Assembly: GCA_012961055.1 (NCBI GenBank)
Contig: DUAA01000115.1
Span: 1 to 5,018, forward strand
Reading direction: 5' to 3'
Origin: Nitrospinaceae bacterium
GTDB taxonomy: Bacteria > Nitrospinota > Nitrospinia > Nitrospinales > VA-1
Length of the DNA: 5,018 nucleotides
The notes beneath the pieces are model-generated. The model searched no databases and was not told where the DNA came from. It was given only the letters and a program-made list of their open reading frames with translations. Position numbers and translations under genes: made by a program. Position 1 is the stretch's first letter, and each line of letters begins with the position of its first letter. Shown in pieces: positions 1-4,796 of this stretch.

Positions 1-446
1 AATTATTTAGTATTGATAACCTGATTGTCCAAGCGGCAGGAAAACCTATTCCTGAACTTGTGGCGCAAGAGGGCTGGTTGGGTTTTCGTAAACTTGAATC
101 TGATATTGTTATTCAGGTTGCCGGGAAGGCCAGAAGCAGTATCATTGACTGTGGTGGCGGAGTGGTCCTAGATGAAAAAAACATAGATATTCTGAAAAAA
201 GGGGGCAAATGTGTCCTTCTTACAGCGAGTCTCGCTACCATCATCCGAAGAATAAAAAAAGATCCCAATCGGCCGACTCTGGAAGAAGAGCTTAGTTTTG
301 AGGAAGAACAAAAAAAGATTCTTGCAGACAGACATGAAAAATACCAATCTTGCGCAGATTTCATTTGCGATACTACTACCCGAAAACCTAGAGCAACGGC
401 TCATGAAATTATTACTTTTTATAAAAGGCAGGGGTGGCTCCAATGA
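1..446 (+). CDS. aroK: Shikimate kinase, 5'-truncated by window edge
   Basis: Shikimate kinase phosphorylates the 3-hydroxyl of shikimate with ATP, the fifth step of the cytoplasmic chorismate (aromatic amino acid) pathway. The frame is open from the left edge (first full codon at base 3), giving 147 visible residues. The N-terminal P-loop, about 30 residues, lies outside the window. Numbering from the first visible residue, the shikimate-binding region has S-I-D at 3-5 where the family has DxD, the FRKLE segment with the conserved Arg at 29, the Gly triplet CGGGVV at 50-55, the lid with NRP at 89-91, and the C-terminal ADRHEKY at 108-114 with the substrate-binding Arg at 110. An in-frame GTG at base 60 is not the start, because family similarity continues upstream of it. 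The stop codon overlaps the next gene's start (ATGA), implying translational coupling. Family assignment is secure; the Ser for Asp change is discussed as a finding. Confidence 0.93.
   Translation, partial: LFSIDNLIVQAAGKPIPELVAQEGWLGFRKLESDIVIQVAGKARSSIIDCGGGVVLDEKNIDILKKGGKCVLLTASLATIIRRIKKDPNRPTLEEELSFEEEQKKILADRHEKYQSCADFICDTTTRKPRATAHEIITFYKRQGWLQ
426..434 (+). promoter_or_regulatory. Ribosome binding site of the LRR gene
   Basis: AGGCAGGGG lies 8 bases before the ATG at 443 and inside the end of aroK. It decides the start of the LRR gene. The in-frame GTG at 434 overlaps this purine run and would have no room for its own site. A second ATG directly follows at 446 and could also be used. 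Confidence 0.55.
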
Positions 447-1255
447 TGAGTCCTCTTTTTGAAAGTTTGATTAAAAACAGCCTGACAATTCTGGCTGATG
501 AACCGGATGATTCTACGGCCATGGTCTGGAGCGAGGCAGAAGCTTATGCCGAGATTGAAAGCAGCGAAAAGGCTATTTATAAGCTTGATATTATAGATAA
601 AGAAGTCCTTTTAGAAGATGTTGAGGATCTGTTGACTTTTGACTCGATCCATAAAGTTAAAGAGTTGTGGCTGGATAAAAATGAATTTGGAAATGAAGGG
701 GTGGAGGTGCTGGCACAAACATCTCTGTTAAAGCAATTGTTGGTTCTTTCGTTGGCCTACAATAAGTTGACGAACTATTCTGTTCAATCTTTAGCCGCCT
801 CCCCATTTCTGGGCCAGCTGCAAAAACTTTTTCTTCAGGGTAATCAGATTGGTCTTGAAGGATTGAAAGCCTTGACGGAATCCCTCACACTTTCTAACCT
901 GCAGACGCTTTACCTTAATCTCAATCCGATAGGACCTGCAGGCGCACAGATCCTTGCCGGGGAATCCCAAATAAGAAACCTTAAGGAGCTTTATTTGCAA
1001 AAGACAAGATTGGGATTAGAAGGCCTGCGGGCATTATGCGAATCTGACAATTTCCAGGACCTGACTCTTTTGTCCTTAGCGGGTAACGGATTAGTAGACA
1101 GTGCTGTGGAATTACTTTGTCGGTCCAAGGCTTTCCCTAGTTTGATCACTCTGGACTTGTACCACAACCGGATCAGTGATCATGCTGTCGATCAACTTCA
1201 CTCTGCACCTAATCTGAAAAGTGTACGAGCCTTTCAGGTCGATTGGAGAGGATGA
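443..1255 (+). CDS. Leucine-rich-repeat protein, ribonuclease-inhibitor-like
   Basis: A 270-residue protein of unknown specific function. Residues 1-71 are an acidic, probably helical N-terminal region without repeats. Residues 72-260 are seven consecutive LRR units, each exactly 27 residues, with the pattern LxxLxLxxNxIgxeGhxxLxxsxxhxx. Residues 261-270 are a short C-terminal tail starting an eighth strand (VRAFQV). This is the longer RI-like (LRR_RI/LRR_6) repeat with an alpha-helix on the outer face, a fold known for protein-protein binding. No signal peptide, membrane segment or enzymatic domain is visible, so a cytoplasmic binding or scaffold role is inferred. The ATG at 443 overlaps the aroK stop by four bases and has a good ribosome binding site, so the gene is probably coupled to aroK. 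The start of the DNA glycosylase follows 12 bases after its stop. Partner and role cannot be read from the sequence. Confidence 0.85.
   Translation: MMSPLFESLIKNSLTILADEPDDSTAMVWSEAEAYAEIESSEKAIYKLDIIDKEVLLEDVEDLLTFDSIHKVKELWLDKNEFGNEGVEVLAQTSLLKQLLVLSLAYNKLTNYSVQSLAASPFLGQLQKLFLQGNQIGLEGLKALTESLTLSNLQTLYLNLNPIGPAGAQILAGESQIRNLKELYLQKTRLGLEGLRALCESDNFQDLTLLSLAGNGLVDSAVELLCRSKAFPSLITLDLYHNRISDHAVDQLHSAPNLKSVRAFQVDWRG
656..1222 (+). repeat. Seven coding LRR units of 81 bases
   Basis: Seven in-frame units of 81 bases (27 residues each) run end to end without any insertion or deletion. The units start at residues 72, 99, 126, 153, 180, 207 and 234 of the LRR protein. The conserved positions are Leu 1, 4 and 6, Asn 9, a hydrophobic residue at 11, and Leu 19. 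Unit 5 lacks the Asn (QKTRL). DNA similarity between units is low, so the repeat is old and maintained at protein level. Confidence 0.85.
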
Positions 1256-1267
1256 CACGAATTTGAA

Positions 1268-1897
1268 ATGCCACAAAAACTTCCGAGTAGAAAATTAATA
1301 TTGCAGCATTTTGATAAGAGGGACTCGGTGATGGCGAGTGTTATCCGCCAGGCAGGTGCTTTCAAATTGGGTAGTAATAAGAATTATTTTTTGGTTTTGT
1401 GCAAAGCTATCATTGGTCAGCAAATTTCAATCAAAGCCGCGGAATCTATTTCGCACCGTTTTGAAAGCCTTTTTTCAGGTGCCCGGGCTACACCCAAAAG
1501 GGTGCAGGATCTGTCGGAAAAACAATTGCAGGAGATTGGACTGTCCAGACAAAAAGTGAAGTATATAAAAGACCTCAGCGAAAAGTTTCTTGATGGAACG
1601 ATTCGTCCGCACCGAATGGCTCATATGGAAAACAAAGAAATCATTCAACAATTGACGAACGTGTATGGGATTGGACCGTGGACAGCGGAGATGTTTCTGA
1701 TCTTTTCCCTGAATAGGTTGGATGTTTTGCCGGTTGGGGATCTGGGGCTTAAGGCCGGTTTGAAACAGATCTATAATATGAGGGATTTGCCCTCCCCTGA
1801 AAAGATGCGTGTTTTGGGAAGAAAATGGCATCCTTTCGAAACTATAGGGACCTGGTACGCCTGGCGTCTGTTGGATGAGGAAGTTGTATCTTATTAG
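1268..1897 (+). CDS. DNA-3-methyladenine glycosylase II, AlkA-type HhH-GPD
   Basis: A 209-residue base-excision-repair glycosylase that removes alkylated bases such as 3-methyladenine from DNA. It carries the HhH-GPD core. The N-terminal helical part has IIGQQISIKAAE at 48-59. The helix-hairpin-helix is at about 128-146, with GIGPWTAEM at 134-142. The catalytic Asp is D158 in LPVGDLGLKAG, matching the AlkA/MAG active-site Asp. The C-terminal WHPF...WYAWRLLD at 187-203 corresponds to the family's WRPYRS..AWYLWR segment. It lacks the extra N-terminal domain of E. coli AlkA, as do the short bacterial and yeast MAG enzymes. It shares the reading frame of the LRR gene, separated by a TGA and four codons. 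The nearest purine-rich site (GAGAGGA, 1246-1252) lies inside the LRR gene and is rather far (15 bases) from this ATG. The next in-frame ATG (M22) would cut into the domain's first helix region. Substrate preference among alkylated bases is not decidable here. Confidence 0.9.
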   Translation: MPQKLPSRKLILQHFDKRDSVMASVIRQAGAFKLGSNKNYFLVLCKAIIGQQISIKAAESISHRFESLFSGARATPKRVQDLSEKQLQEIGLSRQKVKYIKDLSEKFLDGTIRPHRMAHMENKEIIQQLTNVYGIGPWTAEMFLIFSLNRLDVLPVGDLGLKAGLKQIYNMRDLPSPEKMRVLGRKWHPFETIGTWYAWRLLDEEVVSY

Positions 1898-1921
1898 TAA
1901 AATTGCAGGGGAGGGGAAGAT

Positions 1922-2560
1922 ATGGATTTTATTGATGGGAAGATAGAAGAATATGCTTACCAACACACTAGTGAAGAGGGGGAGTTGCTAAGAAGGCTTG
2001 AAGATGAAACTTACGAGACACTGGAAATTCCTCAGATGACGACTGGCAGGGTAGAGGCTAGGTTGTTAAAACTTCTTGCTCGTTTGCTTGGGGCTCGACG
2101 CATTCTCGAAATAGGAACTTTCGGAGGATACAGTGCTTTATCAATGGCAGAAGCTTTACCCGAAGAAGGCAGTTTAGTGACTTGTGAGCTGGACCCCGTG
2201 GCGATTGCTTTTGCTAGGGAATATTTTTCCCAAAGTCCACATGGAAAAAAAATAACCCTGTTGGAAGGCACTGCGCTGGATTCCATTAGTACTTTGGCCG
2301 GGCCTTTTGATATGGCTTTTATCGACGCAGATAAAGAGAACTACAGTAACTACTATGAAGCCATTCTCCCTTTGATCCGCCCTGGAGGGCTGATTGCTGT
2401 GGATAATGTCCTGTGGAGCGGACGGGTGCTTAATCCTAAGGATGATTCAGATAAAGCGATCCATCAGTTCAATGAACGGGTTATGCAGGACCATCGGGTA
2501 GAATCGGTTCTGCTGACAGTGCGGGATGGTTTGAATTGTATTATCAAAAACTCAAACTAG
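1922..2560 (+). CDS. SAM-dependent O-methyltransferase, CCoAOMT-like
   Basis: A 212-residue class I methyltransferase of the cation-dependent O-methyltransferase family (Pfam Methyltransf_3), which transfers methyl from SAM to a hydroxyl, typically of a catechol-like substrate. Motif I is ILEIGTFGGYSAL at 61-73. The acidic residue ending strand 2 is E89 (TCELDP). The family signature FIDADKENY is at 133-141 and VDNVLWSGRV at 160-169. By family analogy the divalent metal ligands are D135, D161 and N162. Length is normal for the bacterial family (about 210-220). The ATG at 1922 is preceded by GGAGGGG (1910-1916) at 5 bases, a strong ribosome binding site. It lies 24 bases after the glycosylase gene and is probably the last gene of the aroK cluster. 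The acceptor substrate is unknown and the neighbours give no clue. Confidence 0.9.
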   Translation: MDFIDGKIEEYAYQHTSEEGELLRRLEDETYETLEIPQMTTGRVEARLLKLLARLLGARRILEIGTFGGYSALSMAEALPEEGSLVTCELDPVAIAFAREYFSQSPHGKKITLLEGTALDSISTLAGPFDMAFIDADKENYSNYYEAILPLIRPGGLIAVDNVLWSGRVLNPKDDSDKAIHQFNERVMQDHRVESVLLTVRDGLNCIIKNSN

Positions 2561-2678
2561 CCTTTGTTGTATTCCCTCTTAGGTAAGGTTGAACCTCGGC
2601 AAGGGGTGTGTTAGTTTGTGAAAAATTAAGGACGGTGCATAAACACTGTTGATTAGCGGGTTAACCTATAACACTTTT

Positions 2679-2684
2679 TATAAT
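2679..2684 (+). promoter_or_regulatory. Perfect -10 box (TATAAT) for the DUF4254-like gene
   Basis: TATAAT sits 7 bases before the ATG at 2692, in the 131-base gap after the O-methyltransferase. No good -35 hexamer is present at 15-18 bases upstream. TTGATT at 2649-2654 is 24 bases away, too far. If this box is used, transcription would begin at about 2691-2692, on or next to the start codon. The surrounding sequence is very AT-rich, so a chance match is possible. Confidence 0.45.
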
Positions 2685-2691
2685 ATTTTTT

Positions 2692-3165
2692 ATGGCAGAA
2701 ACTTTAGGCAGTTTGGTTGATAAAATTTCAATAAAGAACTTGCGAATCTGGCATTTGGATGAGGCGGTTGAAAACAAGGAAACTTCTGCACCAGAACGGG
2801 AAGAACTCAAAGCTAAAAGGGATCTTGCGGTTAAGCAGAGAAAGGGTCTGGTGGATGAAATTGATGGTTTTTTGGGTGCGGCCATGAGAGGGGAAGTCCA
2901 GATTTGTGATGAAAAAATCAAGATGTATACGAATACCAACGTCTCGTCTTCAGGGGGGATCAAGGATTTAGGCGAAGCGGTAAGTGAACTGGCGCTCCGA
3001 AATATTAAACTTTGGCATTTGGAAGATGAGGTTCGTAGGACTGATTTGCCGGATTCTGCGATTGTCCAAACCAAGAGAAAAATTGACACGACCAATCAAG
3101 AGCGGAATAACCTTATGGATAAGGTCGATGAGATATTGTTACATTGCTCTGGAGATGAACAGTAA
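2692..3165 (+). CDS. DUF4254-like helical protein with internal duplication
   Basis: A 157-residue soluble, charged, predicted all-helical protein of unknown function. The second half carries the pattern NIKLWHLEDEVR (104-115) followed by IDTTNQERNNLMDKVDEI (131-148), which I recognise as resembling DUF4254-family proteins (N-x-x-LWH-x-ED-x-x-R, then D-x-x-N-x-x-R-N-x-L-x-x-x-x-D). The first half repeats the same layout in weaker form: NLRIWHLDEAV at 16-26 and KQRKGLVDEID at 48-58. The two halves align without gaps at an offset of 88 residues. There is no signal peptide or membrane segment, and no catalytic motif. The ATG at 2692 has no Shine-Dalgarno sequence (T-rich upstream), unlike most genes here, and a TATAAT just before it. 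It is probably a single-gene unit, convergent with the lipoprotein gene with only 8 bases between stops. The family name is from memory of the motif and needs a profile search. Confidence 0.75.
   Translation: MAETLGSLVDKISIKNLRIWHLDEAVENKETSAPEREELKAKRDLAVKQRKGLVDEIDGFLGAAMRGEVQICDEKIKMYTNTNVSSSGGIKDLGEAVSELALRNIKLWHLEDEVRRTDLPDSAIVQTKRKIDTTNQERNNLMDKVDEILLHCSGDEQ
2704..3138 (+). repeat. Internal protein duplication, two ~57-residue units
   Basis: Residues 5-61 (bases 2704-2874) and 93-149 (bases 2968-3138) of the DUF4254-like protein align ungapped with about 15 identities, including L-G, N, W-H-L, V, R, L, D, D and L, plus many conservative changes. A 31-residue linker (62-92) joins them. 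The copies are diverged at DNA level, so the duplication is ancient. Confidence 0.65.
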
Positions 3166-3173
3166 ACGCAGGG

Positions 3174-3989
3174 TTATAGATAGGTGTCAAGCAGGTCTTT
3201 CCTTTTTTGATCATACTCATTATCATCGATCAAGTTTTTTTCATGTAGGCTTCTCAAAAACTCGAGTTTCTCTTCCAGAGCCGGGCCGACACTTTTAGCG
3301 GGAGTGGTTTCTCTAATATTAGAGGACCTTTGGGTTTTCGCTTTTCTTCTGGAATGGTTTGATTTTTGGCTTTCCTGTCTAATATTTTTTTTGCTGAAAG
3401 AGGAAGGTTGTAATTTTGAAAAAATCCAGTTTTCCTGAGCTTGGTCCCCTAGGATTTTGCTGACAGCTTTATATTTTTGGCCTGACTGAAGCACCATTCT
3501 CCAATTGGTATTCCAGCCTCCATTATACGACCGCCTAGAAAACCCCAACCCTTTTATGGAATCAAATCGCCAATGAATGTGATCTTTACTGGCGAATACA
3601 TTCCCCGATGTGGTCCCTTTGGATGTTTCCAGTTCATAATAAATGATCTTATGGCTTGGGACACGCTGAATAGCTTTCGAGAGCAAGCGCCCGATTTGAT
3701 CTATATCACGGGGGAGAAAAACGGATTTTTTCTTGCCAAAAAGAGATAGTTCTTCGTATACCAAGGCTTTTAATTGATACCGAATATCCTTCTCGGACAA
3801 TTTAATGGGATGGTTAAGATGCATTCTGTTGATGGCTGCTCCGGCATCAACCTTATCCCTGTAGGAGAGTACGAAACCTTTAGTCTTGAGTTGTTTCTCT
3901 TGAGTTGAGGCGCAACCCGAAATGAAACCGGGGACCAAAGCCGCGATTAAGATAAAAATAATGAAAGCAAAATATCGTTGATGTCTCAT
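3174..3989 (-). CDS. Lipoprotein with C-terminal SHOCT domain
   Basis: A 271-residue lipoprotein of unknown function. The N-terminus has basic residues (MRHQR), a hydrophobic core at 7-22 and a lipobox ISGC with the lipidated Cys at 26, so it should be anchored in a membrane facing the periplasm. The residues after the Cys are A-S, with no Asp at +2, which by the E. coli rule favours the outer membrane. Residues 37-190 form a mixed globular region that I do not recognise, with W-rich strands around 140-165. Residues 195-233 are a Ser/Lys/Arg-rich basic linker, probably disordered. Residues 238-268 (LEEKLEFLRSLHEKNLIDDNEY and following residues) match the SHOCT short C-terminal domain, a small helical oligomerisation motif often at protein ends. 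The ATG gives a clean signal peptide, although no ribosome binding site is obvious. It lies 25 bases downstream of the methyltransferase stop and is probably co-transcribed with it. Confidence 0.85.
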   Translation of the reverse strand: MRHQRYFAFIIFILIAALVPGFISGCASTQEKQLKTKGFVLSYRDKVDAGAAINRMHLNHPIKLSEKDIRYQLKALVYEELSLFGKKKSVFLPRDIDQIGRLLSKAIQRVPSHKIIYYELETSKGTTSGNVFASKDHIHWRFDSIKGLGFSRRSYNGGWNTNWRMVLQSGQKYKAVSKILGDQAQENWIFSKLQPSSFSKKNIRQESQKSNHSRRKAKTQRSSNIRETTPAKSVGPALEEKLEFLRSLHEKNLIDDNEYDQKRKDLLDTYL

Positions 3990-4014
3990 GAGCGCTAATC
4001 AAAAATCTTGTGGT

Positions 4015-4578
4015 TCAATAGGGTTTTTGTGCCAGAAGCGAAGCGAAGGCTCTGGGGTCTTCATCCACTTCTCGGTATCTTAAAACACGAAAATCACTAA
4101 AAGTGCGCAACAATTCATTAACCTCTAAAACCCACTCCTTTTTAAAGGTGCTGTATTTCAAATAGTCCATAGTGAAGGTTTCGTAAACAAGCAAGCCTCC
4201 AGGTTTAATTGTTTTCCGGATTCCTGAAAACAGATTGCGGTCGAGGAAATTGAAACACATAACCAGATCGTATTCATTCTCTGGAAGAGAGTTCTTATTT
4301 AGATCGGCGAGAAGAGTTGTAATCGTAGTGTTTTTTTCCTTCGCAAGGGCCTCAGCCTTCTGTAATCCATTTTCTGAAATATCCATGCAAGTAACCTGGT
4401 AACCTCTGCCGGCAGCATAAACCGAATTCCTTCCCTCTCCGCCTGCTAAATCCAACGCTTTTCCACTGGAACTGAGGAGATCTACATTGTCTTCTAACCA
4501 ACCACTGGGCCCCTTGCCGTTCACATATTCTTGACTATCATATTTCCTGTTCCACTTTTCTTTATCTTTCAATGACAT
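4015..4578 (-). CDS. Class I SAM-dependent methyltransferase, TehB-like
   Basis: A 187-residue cytoplasmic methyltransferase with a single Rossmann-like domain. It opens with KEKWNRKYDS (6-15), the WdxrY start common in TehB/UbiE-type enzymes. SAM-binding motif I is ALDLAGGEGRNSVYAA at 41-56, where the usual AC/AG-G-x-G is A-G-G-E-G. The acidic end of strand 2 is D66 (CMDIS), the adenine-side Asp is D92 (ADLN), motif post-II is YDLVMCFNFLDR at 103-114, and PGGLLVYETFT is at 126-136. The C-terminal NELLRTFSDFRVLRYRE is also typical of this small family. I start it at the ATG at 4578, not the in-frame TTG at 4590, because GGA lies 8-10 bases before the ATG and nothing useful precedes the TTG. 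It is the first gene of a probable operon with the SHOCT lipoprotein and has its own promoter. The substrate is unknown; tellurite detoxification should not be assumed from the fold. Confidence 0.87.
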   Translation of the reverse strand: MSLKDKEKWNRKYDSQEYVNGKGPSGWLEDNVDLLSSSGKALDLAGGEGRNSVYAAGRGYQVTCMDISENGLQKAEALAKEKNTTITTLLADLNKNSLPENEYDLVMCFNFLDRNLFSGIRKTIKPGGLLVYETFTMDYLKYSTFKKEWVLEVNELLRTFSDFRVLRYREVDEDPRAFASLLAQKPY

Positions 4579-4616
4579 ATGGGTTTCCAAAGGGCTGGGT
4601 TTGGGCCGAGATTTAG

Positions 4617-4646
4617 TGTATAGTTACGAAAAGGTTACGCAGTCAA
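4617..4646 (-). promoter_or_regulatory. Candidate sigma-70 promoter of the methyltransferase-lipoprotein operon
   Basis: Read on the minus strand, TTGACT (4646-4641) is followed after 18 bases by TATACA (4622-4617). This predicts a transcript start near 4610 and a leader of about 30 bases before the ATG at 4578. The -35 is one base from consensus and the -10 is two off. It is divergent from the rplU promoter, with 40 bases between the two -35 boxes. Confidence 0.5.
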
Positions 4647-4686
4647 AGCTTACAGGATATATTCCTTTGTGTCGATGGGCGTTTCC

Positions 4687-4715
4687 TTGACAAGAGAATA
4701 ATTTTTGCATATTAT
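4687..4715 (+). promoter_or_regulatory. Strong sigma-70 promoter of rplU
   Basis: A consensus TTGACA (4687-4692), a 17-base spacer and TATTAT (4710-4715) form a near-ideal housekeeping promoter, as expected for a ribosomal protein gene. Transcription should start near 4722, giving a leader of about 75 bases before the rplU ATG. Confidence 0.82.
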
Positions 4716-4742
4716 GTATGTTTTATCCAACCTTGAGATGTA

Positions 4743-4769
4743 TGGGGTGTTCCCGCAAGAGAAACCCCA
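4743..4769 (+). promoter_or_regulatory. rplU leader: Hairpin in the rplU leader, candidate autoregulatory element
   Basis: The leader can fold TGGGGTgTTC (4743-4752) against GAAACCCCA (4761-4769). This makes a 9-pair stem with one bulged G (4749) and an 8-base loop, CCGCAAGA. It ends 13 bases before the AGGAG ribosome binding site. No T-run follows, so it is not a terminator. Ribosomal protein leaders of this kind commonly bind the encoded protein. Whether this one binds L21 is an inference. Confidence 0.45.
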
Positions 4770-4782
4770 CCGATTGATATTT

Positions 4783-4787
4783 AGGAG
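4783..4787 (+). promoter_or_regulatory. Ribosome binding site of rplU
   Basis: AGGAG lies 9 bases before the ATG at 4797, separated by an A-rich spacer, and fixes the rplU start. Confidence 0.75.
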
Positions 4788-4796
4788 TTACAAAAA

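Noticed and set aside
434..442. GTG at 434 as the start of the LRR gene
   Set aside because: It lies within the purine-rich ribosome binding site that fits the ATG at 443, and would itself lack one.
60..446. A start of the first gene at the GTG at 60
   Set aside because: The frame stays open to the left edge and the upstream residues still match shikimate kinase, so this is an internal codon of a truncated gene.
434..1897. A defence or effector system made of the LRR protein and the DNA glycosylase
   Set aside because: The glycosylase has an ordinary AlkA-type repair signature and the cluster is flanked by metabolic genes. Nothing but adjacency supports a defence role.
1475..1966. Long open frame on the minus strand across the glycosylase gene, and similar antisense or offset frames elsewhere (113-443, 791-1000, 2032-2286, 2661-3095, 2984-3298)
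   Set aside because: Their translations show no family motifs, are rich in Ser/Phe/Leu or otherwise unnatural, and lie over genes with clear conserved domains.
2561..2678. A terminator after the O-methyltransferase (short inverted repeats around AGGTTGAACCT at 2586-2596 and TGTTGATTAG...CTATAACA at 2647-2673, the latter followed by Ts)
   Set aside because: The first has too small a loop and no T-run. The second is AT-rich with two bulges. Neither is convincing as an intrinsic terminator.
4579..4590. TTG at 4590 as the start of the minus-strand methyltransferase
   Set aside because: A rare start codon with no ribosome binding site. The ATG at 4578 has a GGA at suitable distance and the family similarity begins after it.
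4654..4666. AGGATATATTCCT as an operator between the divergent promoters
   Set aside because: Only four symmetric bases per arm around an AT centre, which is expected by chance in this composition.
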